DNA from: Gemmataceae bacterium
GTDB lineage: Bacteria; Planctomycetota; Planctomycetia; Gemmatales; Gemmataceae
DNA: 64,000 nt
NCBI GenBank assembly: GCA_009691845.1
Contig: SIAJ01000009.1
Span: 1 to 64,000, forward strand
Direction of reading: 5' to 3'
The notes under the pieces were generated by a model that searched no databases, was not told where the DNA came from, and saw only the letters and a program-made list of their open reading frames with translations. Both the position numbers and the translations under genes were made by a program. Numbering within the stretch: position 1 is the first letter of the stretch; each line of letters starts with the position of its first letter. Positions 57,375-64,000 of this stretch are shown piece after piece.

Positions 57375-60300
57375 CTACCGCTTCGGAAACGGCGGCAGCT
57401 TCGGCAACTCCCGTCCCTCCTTCTTGAGTTTCTCCAGAATCACCTCGATGCCTTTGTTCAACTGCTCGTCGGTGCCGGCGAACTCCTTTGCCGGGTCGTT
57501 ATCCTGGAAGATGTCCGGATCGACGCCATAGCCTTCGATGATCCACTCCTTGCCGCCGACATCGACTCGTGAAAACTCCGGGCGATTCAGTGTGCCGCCG
57601 TCGAGCAACGGCAGCGTGCCACGAATGCCGACCACACCGCCCCACGAGCGTTTGCCGATCAGCGGGCCCATCTTGTAGTGCCGGAACCGATACGGGAACA
57701 AGTCGCCGTCCGACGCGGAGAACTCGTTCAGCAAACAAGCCATCGGGCCCATGAACGTCCCGCCTGGATCCACCGACGGGGCGGCATTCCGTGCCACGCC
57801 GACCATTGCGGCCTCACGGCGCAGCCGTTCGATCAACTGAGGTGACACATTGCCACCACCGTTGCCACGCACGTCGATGAGCAGGGCCTTCTTGCCAAGT
57901 TGCGGGTAGTAGTGCTTGGCGAACTCGTTCAGGCCGTTCGCTTGCATGTCGGGCACGTGGATGTAGCCGACTTTGCCATTCGTGGCATCGGATACCTTCT
58001 TGATGTTGCCTTGCACCCACTCGTAGTAATTGAGTTGCGATTCATCCGCGATCGGCGTCACGACGACGGTCCTCGCCCCTTCGAGTTTCGGATCCTTGTT
58101 GACGAGCAGAGTAACTTGCTTGCCCGCCGTGTTGAGAAGCAGTTCGTAAATGTTGCTGACTTCGTTGGTCGGCGTGCCGTTCACCTGCACGATGTAGTCG
58201 CCTTCGTTTACATCGACGCCGATCTCCGTGAGTGGCGAGCGCAGTGCGGGGCTCCAGTTCGCTCCTTTGAGAATCTTGTCGATATGGAAGAACTTCGTCT
58301 GGCCATCCCAGCTAATCCGCGCTCCCAGGAGACCCGTTTGCACGCGTGATACGCTCGGGGCTTCGCCCCCGCCAACGTACGCATGGCCCGCGTTCAACTC
58401 GGCAATCATCTCGCCGATGATGTAGGTCAGGTCGTAACGGTGCCGCACGTGCGCGACGAGTGGTTCGTACTTCTTCTTCATCGCCAGCCAATCGACGCCG
58501 TGCATTCCCGGATCGTAGAAGAAGTCGCGCATCTGCCGCCAACATTCGCGGAAGATCTGCGCCCACTCGGCCTGCTTGTCGAGTTGAACTTCCATGCCGC
58601 CCAGGTCGAGATTCTTGAACGTGAACGGGGCACGCGGCAGATCGATGATTCCGTAGTTTCCGCCTATCGAAACGATCATCTTCTTGCCGTCGGCCGAGAT
58701 GTCGTAGCCATTCACGGTGCCGAGCGCGATCTCTTTCTGACCGGCCAGATCATACGCAAAGAACCCGCTCGGTCCCTTGCTGCTGCCCCGCTGAAAAAAC
58801 ACCAGACCGCCGGCCGTCTGCACACTGCCGTAGTTCCCGGCCGGTCCGGGCACGGCCAGCACGCGATCCTTCAGGCCGTCGATGTCCACGACCATGTCGC
58901 CGGCTGGTTTGGGCTCGGCTTTCTTCGGATCGGCCCCATCCTTCTTCGGTGCCGGCGTCGTAATGCCGACTTCGTCTTGCTTCGGCTTGAACGGGTTCTC
59001 GGTCGCTTTCGCCAGGGACGCGAAGTAGAGCCGTTGCATATCCAGGTAAACGTGGTTGAATTCCGTGCCCCCATACTGCGGGCTAAAATCGCGAGCGGAG
59101 ACGAAGAACATGTGCTTGCCATCGCTGCTGAATCTGGGCGAATTCGCGGAATACCAGCCGTCGGTCACCTCGAAGTTCTTGGCTTGCTCGAGCGAATAGA
59201 TCCAGATTTTGTTCATGGTCGCTTCTTCGGGCCGCGTGAACGCGATCCATTTCGAATCGGGCGACCAGGTGAAGCCGCGAATCTCGAAAGCCGTTGCTTG
59301 GTTGACGAGCGTGACCTTTTTCGTGGCCACGTCCAGGTATTGCAGCCGCTGCTTGCGATCGGTCCAGGCGATCTTCCTGCCATCGGGCGACCAGGCGAGT
59401 TCGTACTTGTAGGTGTCGCCATCGCTCGTCAGTTGCGTCGGCTTGCCGGTGCCCTCCTGGGCGATGGTGTAAATCTCATCTTCGCCACTGGCATCTGAGA
59501 CGTAGGCAATCGACTTGCCATCCGGAGCCCACTCGGCATTGCGGTCGTGAACGCCCGGCGAGTGAGTCAGGTTGCGGGTCAGTCCCGAGTTGGCCGGGAC
59601 GGTGAAGACGTCGCCGCGTGCCGTGAAATACGCTCGCTTGCCGTCCGGCGACAAACCATAGGACGCGATGCTCTTGCTCACATTCGTCAGCGAGCCGCGG
59701 GCACCGGCCGAGTCTTCGAGAATGCGAATCGAAACCTTCTCGGCCTTCTCGGTTTTCGGGTCGAGCCTGTAGATAAGGCCCCCGTTCTCGAACACGATTG
59801 CGGCATCGCCCCGCGACGGAAACTTGCAATCGAACTCCGTGAACTTGGTGATCTGAGTGGCCTCCTTCGTCTTCGGATCCAGTCTCCAGATGTTGAATTT
59901 CTTGTTCTCATCGCGGTCCGAGAGGAAGTAGATCGCGTTGCCGAGCCACATGGGAATGATGTCGGACGCGTTGTCCTTGGTTAGTTGCTCGGTCGCTCTC
60001 GTCTTGAAGTCGTAGGTCCAAATCTCATCGCACATGCCGCCGCGATAACGCTTCCAGGTACGGAACTCGCGAAAAATGCGGTTGTAGACGAGCTTCGAGC
60101 CATCCGGCGAATACGAAGCGAACCCGCCACGCGGCAACGGCAACTGCTCCGGAATTCCGCCTCGGATGCTGACGGTGAATAGGCTGCCGATGAAATCGTT
60201 GAATGTATTCATCCGCGAACGAAAGAGGACTTGCCCGTCCGGCGTCCAGCCCACGACGATGTTGTTCGGCCCCATGCGATCCGAGACATCGTCGCGGACC

Positions 60301-60626
60301 AGGGTTGCAGTGTAAGTCAGCCGCTTGGGTGTGCCTCCCTCGGCGGGTATCACGTAAACTTCTGTGTTGCCGTCGTACTGGCCAGTGAAAGCAATGTGCT
60401 TGCCATCGGGCGAGAATCGCGGGAACATCTCGAAGCCTTCGTGGCTCGTGAGTCGCCGGGCGATGCCCCCCTTGGCCGAAACTGTGTACAGGTTCCCGGC
60501 CGAAGTGAAGACGATCGAGTCGCCATGAATAGTGGGGAAGCGTAAGAGTCGCGCCTCATCGCCCGGCTGGGCGACCGCCAGCCCAGCACCAAGGCCAACC
60601 AGAAGTAGGGATAGGAATCTATGCAT
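57375..60626 (-). CDS. Tricorn protease homologue, secreted
   Basis: The 1083-aa product has a signal peptide (MHRFLSLLLVGLGAGLAVAQ). A first beta-propeller follows, from repeats such as FPRFSPDGKHIAFTGQYDG, FASYSPDGSKLVYNRIFRE and FTWSPDSKWIAFTRPEE. A Pro/Lys linker comes near residue 595, then the C1 region with WRQMRDFFYDPGMHGVDWLA, and YIIGEMIAELNAGHAYVGGG with the probable catalytic His. A PDZ-like domain holds VDVNEGDYIVQVNG, and the C2 protease region holds LLIDVRGNGGGNVS and NEFSASDGDLFPYRFR with the probable nucleophile Ser of SDGD, then EGYGVDPD. Tricorn digests peptides; an exported version is common in planctomycetes. Start ATG 60626 is set by the signal peptide. Confidence 0.9.
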   Translation of the reverse strand: MHRFLSLLLVGLGAGLAVAQPGDEARLLRFPTIHGDSIVFTSAGNLYTVSAKGGIARRLTSHEGFEMFPRFSPDGKHIAFTGQYDGNTEVYVIPAEGGTPKRLTYTATLVRDDVSDRMGPNNIVVGWTPDGQVLFRSRMNTFNDFIGSLFTVSIRGGIPEQLPLPRGGFASYSPDGSKLVYNRIFREFRTWKRYRGGMCDEIWTYDFKTRATEQLTKDNASDIIPMWLGNAIYFLSDRDENKKFNIWRLDPKTKEATQITKFTEFDCKFPSRGDAAIVFENGGLIYRLDPKTEKAEKVSIRILEDSAGARGSLTNVSKSIASYGLSPDGKRAYFTARGDVFTVPANSGLTRNLTHSPGVHDRNAEWAPDGKSIAYVSDASGEDEIYTIAQEGTGKPTQLTSDGDTYKYELAWSPDGRKIAWTDRKQRLQYLDVATKKVTLVNQATAFEIRGFTWSPDSKWIAFTRPEEATMNKIWIYSLEQAKNFEVTDGWYSANSPRFSSDGKHMFFVSARDFSPQYGGTEFNHVYLDMQRLYFASLAKATENPFKPKQDEVGITTPAPKKDGADPKKAEPKPAGDMVVDIDGLKDRVLAVPGPAGNYGSVQTAGGLVFFQRGSSKGPSGFFAYDLAGQKEIALGTVNGYDISADGKKMIVSIGGNYGIIDLPRAPFTFKNLDLGGMEVQLDKQAEWAQIFRECWRQMRDFFYDPGMHGVDWLAMKKKYEPLVAHVRHRYDLTYIIGEMIAELNAGHAYVGGGEAPSVSRVQTGLLGARISWDGQTKFFHIDKILKGANWSPALRSPLTEIGVDVNEGDYIVQVNGTPTNEVSNIYELLLNTAGKQVTLLVNKDPKLEGARTVVVTPIADESQLNYYEWVQGNIKKVSDATNGKVGYIHVPDMQANGLNEFAKHYYPQLGKKALLIDVRGNGGGNVSPQLIERLRREAAMVGVARNAAPSVDPGGTFMGPMACLLNEFSASDGDLFPYRFRHYKMGPLIGKRSWGGVVGIRGTLPLLDGGTLNRPEFSRVDVGGKEWIIEGYGVDPDIFQDNDPAKEFAGTDEQLNKGIEVILEKLKKEGRELPKLPPFPKR

Positions 60627-60860
60627 GAGTCCGTTTCTCGCCAGGGTGAAGGATTGATGATGGGCGGTCGTAACTATGGGATAGTCGCGAAGGGTATCGA
60701 ACGGCAATGCTGTTTAGTGATTGGCCGTGACCCCGGAACAACATCTTTTTGCCAGAAGGGACATTTGTGGACATTTTGAGACACCTCCTCCTTTATCCAG
60801 CCACTGGGCACAAACGCCCAACTGACCTGTATTTCTGAGGTGGTCTAAAGGTAACTCGAT

Positions 60861-62021
60861 TTGGGAAAACCTTTCGGAATACTGCTGCGTGAACCGATGA
60901 GCCGCTTCGATGGCAGGGCAAGCATCTCGCTCTCCATGAAACACCGGCGCGGGCTCAACCGATTGCCCTCGCCTACGCGTCGGGCTAGTCTCAAATTGCA
61001 CCGCGAGTCGCGGAGCACAGCCCAAGCATTTCTCTGGCCCATTTCGTGCCTACCACGCACAATACACACATCGACCTCCACGACCGAGCGAGACCACGTG
61101 CCCGACATTGCCGGTAATCCCGTGTATCCCAATCTCCCCAGCTCGCTGTCAAGCTTTGGGGCAGCCGTTGTAGGCGAGTATCTCTACGTCTACGGCGGTC
61201 ATGCGGGTCAGGCACACAACTACTCGCGCGAGACCACACTCAACAAGCTGCGTCGCCTGCATATCGCACAGCCACAGCAGTGGGAGGAGTTGCCGACCGG
61301 CCCCAAGCTGCAAGGGTTGGCACTCGTTGCTCACGGTGGAAATCTCTATCGTATTGGCGGAATGCAGCCGCAGAACGCGAAGTCGGAAAAGCCCGACACG
61401 CGTTCGCAAGCAACGAGTGCAAAGTTCGACCCGGCCACGAAACTCTGGAGCGAGATCGAACCGTTGCCGGAGCCACGCTCGTCGCACGATTCGGTGGTCG
61501 TCGGAGATTCACTGTTCGTGTTCGGTGGCTGGCGATTAAACGGCCTGGCCGGCAAGGCCGATTGGCACGATCACGGCTGGCGACTTGACCTGCAAAGTCC
61601 CGGTTCCGGCTGGCACCGCCTCGACCAACCGTTCCGTCGTCGGGCGTTGACGATGGCCGCCCGTGCTGGAAAAGTCTACGTGATCGGCGGCATAACCGAG
61701 GCCGGCAAGGTCGAATGCACCGTCAACGTGTTCGATACGGCAGCTGAAAGCTGGTCGGATGGCCCTCCACTGCCGGTAGAAAGCTCGCACGGCTTCACTC
61801 CCGCCGCTGCGACGCTAGACGAACGGCTTTTCGTTGCTCCCGCGAATGGCAAGATGTATCAACTCGAAGGCGACCACTGGCAGGAAATCGCCACGACCAA
61901 GGACCACCGCTTCTCGGCCCGGATGGTTTCTGCCGCAAGTCGCCTGTTGATTCTGGGCGGTGCGTCGTCGAGCGGATTGTTGGCGAGTTGTGAAGCCGTT
62001 GGGGTTGCTGGCCGGCACTGA
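60861..62021 (+). CDS. Kelch-repeat protein, N-terminus uncertain
   Basis: The frame is open from 60861, but recognisable homology begins around VPNLP-type sequence after 61098: FGAAVVGEYLYVYGGHAGQA, AHGGNLYRIGGMQ, VVVGDSLFVFGGWR, MAARAGKVYVIGGI, AAATLDERLFVAPANGKM. These are kelch repeats with the usual GG doublets, enough for a six- or seven-blade beta-propeller. The start is unclear: ATG 60861, ATG 60936 or GTG 61098 are possible, and no signal peptide is obvious. The first 80 residues of the long form look non-conserved. Its stop is near the map gene end, convergent. Role unknown. Confidence 0.72.
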   Translation: MGKPFGILLREPMSRFDGRASISLSMKHRRGLNRLPSPTRRASLKLHRESRSTAQAFLWPISCLPRTIHTSTSTTERDHVPDIAGNPVYPNLPSSLSSFGAAVVGEYLYVYGGHAGQAHNYSRETTLNKLRRLHIAQPQQWEELPTGPKLQGLALVAHGGNLYRIGGMQPQNAKSEKPDTRSQATSAKFDPATKLWSEIEPLPEPRSSHDSVVVGDSLFVFGGWRLNGLAGKADWHDHGWRLDLQSPGSGWHRLDQPFRRRALTMAARAGKVYVIGGITEAGKVECTVNVFDTAAESWSDGPPLPVESSHGFTPAAATLDERLFVAPANGKMYQLEGDHWQEIATTKDHRFSARMVSAASRLLILGGASSSGLLASCEAVGVAGRH

Positions 62022-62035
62022 TCTGCCCGAATCAC

Positions 62036-62055
62036 GAAGCGACGGTCATCGCTTC
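62036..62055. repeat. Small hairpin between kelch and map genes
   Basis: GAAGCGA - CGGTCA - TCGCTTC forms a 7-bp stem. It lies in the 117-base convergent gap and may contribute to termination, with a T-rich stretch (TCTCCCTGTTTG) after it. Confidence 0.4.
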
Positions 62056-62138
62056 TCCCTGTTTGTTGAAAGAAGCGAGGAGGGGAGTGTTCGCCAATTC
62101 GCATTGCGCACAATTGCCATTCGCTTGGAAGTGAAGCG

Positions 62139-62996
62139 TTACACCGATGCCAGCTTGGTCGCTTGCGGGATTCGGACTTCCCCTCGTGGATCCCCTTCGT
62201 CGGCGGTTACGACTAGCACACCATAAGGGGTGATGGCGAGCGTGTGTTCGACGTGTACGCTGGGTAGTCCGTCTTGCGTGACCACCGTCCATTCGTCATC
62301 GAGCGTTCTGACGTCGCTACGGCCCATGTTGACCATGGGTTCTACTGCCAGGACCAAGCCAGGCTCGAGGCGGAAGTCGCCGCGCTTTTGCAGGTCCTTG
62401 TTGGCGAAGTTCGGAACCTGCGGGCTTTCGTGCATGTCCCGGCCAATACCGTGACCGACATATTGCTCGACGACGCTGAAGCCGGCTTCCTCGGCGTGGC
62501 GTTGCATTCGCACCGCAACCTCGGACCACCAGCGACGGCGACCAATCTCCAGGATCGCGACATTCAAGACTTCTTCGGCCACCTGGATGAGGCGTTTGCG
62601 TTCGGATCGCACTTCGCCGATGGCCAAGGTGATGGCAGCATCCGCGCACCATCCGTTCAAGCGGCAGGCGGTATCGACCTTGAGCAAATCGCCTTCACGC
62701 AGTGGTCGCGCGTTTGGAATTCCGTGAACGACTTGCTCGTTGAGCGATAGGCAGGTGACAGCGGGAAAAGCGGCCCCCGTGGCACCGGGGACATAGCCTT
62801 TGAAGAGCGGCGTGGCATTGTGCGACTGAAACAACGATTCGACTGCCTCGTTGATGTCCGCCGTTCGCGTACCGGGCTTGGCCATTTCCCGGCAGATGCG
62901 GAGCGCACGGGCCACAAGCTTGCCGGCCTCGCGCATCAGGCCGATGTCGGAAAGCGACTTGAGTTCTGGTGGTGTCTGGATGTCTCGCCGCAGCAC
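62139..62996 (-). CDS. map: Methionine aminopeptidase, type I
   Basis: The 285-aa product has the five metal ligands: LLKVDTACRLNGWCADAAIT with both Asp residues, VGHGIGRDMHESPQVP with the His and the second His, VLAVEPMVNMG with Glu, and HVEHTLAI with Glu. The N-terminus IGLMREAGKLVARALRIC is that of bacterial MAP. Its substrate is the N-terminal Met of nascent proteins. It starts six bases after the secY stop, so the two are co-transcribed, which is the usual secY-(adk)-map arrangement but with no adk between. Confidence 0.95.
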   Translation of the reverse strand: MLRRDIQTPPELKSLSDIGLMREAGKLVARALRICREMAKPGTRTADINEAVESLFQSHNATPLFKGYVPGATGAAFPAVTCLSLNEQVVHGIPNARPLREGDLLKVDTACRLNGWCADAAITLAIGEVRSERKRLIQVAEEVLNVAILEIGRRRWWSEVAVRMQRHAEEAGFSVVEQYVGHGIGRDMHESPQVPNFANKDLQKRGDFRLEPGLVLAVEPMVNMGRSDVRTLDDEWTVVTQDGLPSVHVEHTLAITPYGVLVVTADEGDPRGEVRIPQATKLASV

Positions 62997-63002
62997 GCTC
63001 GA

Positions 63003-64000
63003 TCAATCCTCCGTCAGACCTGGGTAATTTCGCATTACCAGGTGACTGTTGATTTTTTGGACCAAGTCCAGGCAAACGCTCACGGTAATAAGCAGGCTCG
63101 TTCCGCCGTAGAATGTCGCGATGCGTGGGTCGATTCCCAACTCGGCCGATGCGATCGTCGGGATAATGGCAATCACGGCCAGGAACGCTGCACCGACGTA
63201 GGTGATTCGCATCAACACTTTTTCCAGATAGTCGGCCGTGCTCTTACCAGGCCGATAGCCCGGGATGAAGCTGCCGTAATCCTTAAGGTTGTTGGCCATG
63301 TCCTTCGGGTTGAATGTGATGGCCGTCCAGAAATAGCAGAAGAAGTAGATCAGGGCGATGTACAGCACGTTGTAAAGCCAACCGGAACCGCGCGTAAGGT
63401 TGGCTCCGAGATCGCCGGCCCACTCCGCCTGTGTGGTCGTGTTGATCAAATTGAACAGCACACCGGGAATGATCAACAAGCTGCTCGCGAAGATGACGGG
63501 CATCACGCCGGCCTGATTGACCTTGAGCGGCAAGAACTGTCGGGTTCCACCGTAAACGCGACGTCCGCGAACGTGCTTGGCGGACTGAGTCGGAATTCGG
63601 CGTTGCCCCTTGGTGATGGCGATGACGGCCACGACCACGGCGACGAACAGCACGACCATCATCAGCATTTTCTCGAAGCTGATGTCGCCGGTGCCGCCCC
63701 CGAGGGTACGAAGCGACTCCTTGAGTTTACCAGTTACAGAATCGAACAATAGAGACTGGGTCGCATCTGGAATTCGCCCGATGATGCCAGCCATGATGAT
63801 CAGCGAAATACCGTTGCCGATGCCGTATTCATCGATCTGTTCGCCGATCCACATCATGAACATGGTGCCGACGGTCACAGTGAGAATGGCTGCAAATCCG
63901 AACCACCAATAATTGAAGCCAACATCGTACCCGGGTGCCATGATCCCCCAGCCGCCGTTTTCCTCGGACATGATGAGCCCGCGTATCCAGAAAATGGCCT
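63003..64000 (-). CDS. secY: SecY preprotein translocase subunit, C-terminal part (5' end outside window)
   Basis: The reading frame is open to the right edge. Visible residues begin AIFWIRGLIMSEENGGWGIM and run to the TGA at 63003. It includes GTMFMMWIGEQIDEYGIGNG, with the GNGIS helix motif, VRGRRVYGGTRQFLPLKVNQ-type sequence (shown in outline; the QFLPLKVNQAGVMPVIFASS segment is diagnostic), and FFCYFWTAITFNPKDMANNL and LKDYGSFIPGYRPGKSTADYL, the cytosolic loop-helix-10 region. These correspond to the second half of SecY. The lost N-terminal third cannot be checked. The gene heads the secY-map pair. Confidence 0.95.
   Translation of the reverse strand, partial: AIFWIRGLIMSEENGGWGIMAPGYDVGFNYWWFGFAAILTVTVGTMFMMWIGEQIDEYGIGNGISLIIMAGIIGRIPDATQSLLFDSVTGKLKESLRTLGGGTGDISFEKMLMMVVLFVAVVVAVIAITKGQRRIPTQSAKHVRGRRVYGGTRQFLPLKVNQAGVMPVIFASSLLIIPGVLFNLINTTTQAEWAGDLGANLTRGSGWLYNVLYIALIYFFCYFWTAITFNPKDMANNLKDYGSFIPGYRPGKSTADYLEKVLMRITYVGAAFLAVIAIIPTIASAELGIDPRIATFYGGTSLLITVSVCLDLVQKINSHLVMRNYPGLTED

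Noticed and set aside
58383-59498. Plus-strand frame of 371 aa opposite the tricorn gene
   Set aside because: It is antisense to beta-propeller repeats and has no recognisable domain. The same holds for the frame at 30317-31483 opposite the PPC gene and at 55055-56095 opposite the DUF1501 gene.

Overview
The window looks like chromosomal DNA from a planctomycete, most likely close to the Gemmata group. The evidence is the gene content: several DUF1501 and DUF1549/DUF1553 proteins, prepilin-like DUF1559 proteins, DUF1080, DUF1579 and PPC-domain proteins, a secreted WD40/cytochrome c protein and a tricorn-type protease. High GC at third codon positions, long reading frames on the opposite strand, and many secreted proteins with Sec or RR-type signals fit the same picture. 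The assignment rests on family knowledge, not on a database search.

Layout. 1-370: the 5' end of an IS4/DUF4372-type transposase runs off the left edge; it seems to have cut a secreted-protein gene after its signal peptide. 600-8061: a small unknown gene, then DUF3500, DUF1080, an enolase-superfamily enzyme, a decayed NUDIX gene, DUF1579, a secreted Gfo/Idh/MocA oxidoreductase and a TIGR01777 epimerase. 8278-22459: a type II secretion operon in the order gspG-H-I-J-K-L-M-D plus a lipoprotein, without gspE or gspF. Its secretin is very large (2054 aa, about eleven repeated N-domain-like modules separated by Gly-rich loops). 22564-32509: a DUF454 membrane protein, then a minus-strand set (PPC protein, WD40/cytochrome, DUF1549/1553, DUF1501) interrupted by a plus-strand DUF1559 gene and by a small transposase element with about 90-bp inverted ends. 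32748-40042: a GT39-like membrane protein, a DUF1559 relative without a prepilin motif, an M28 peptidase, a heme-motif alpha/alpha-toroid protein, a thioredoxin and an RpoD-type sigma factor. 40043-50969: DUF1549/1553, two membrane proteins, a second toroid protein, a DAACS symporter, a GNAT gene that has lost its middle, a DUF1559/lipoprotein pair and a sialate O-acetylesterase. 51147-64000: DUF1501, DUF1549/1553 with cytochrome, DUF1501, an unknown secreted protein, a tricorn homologue, a kelch protein, map, and the C-terminal part of secY (cut by the right edge).

The most striking structure outside genes is a large set of palindromes, grouped here into several sequence families. Some are single hairpins. 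Others are two different hairpins side by side, bounded by short inverted ends such as GTAG...CTAC. They occupy many gene junctions. A related group is built of 7-nt units; two of these tracts lie in frame inside DUF1549/DUF1553 genes. None of the palindrome families has a recognisable mobilising gene here, except the pair flanking the RAYT-like transposase.

Functionally the window is dominated by export and the cell surface: a type II secretion machine with an enlarged secretin, many proteins with export signals, and planctomycete-specific secreted redox/hydrolase modules. All starts and functions are inferred from the sequence alone.
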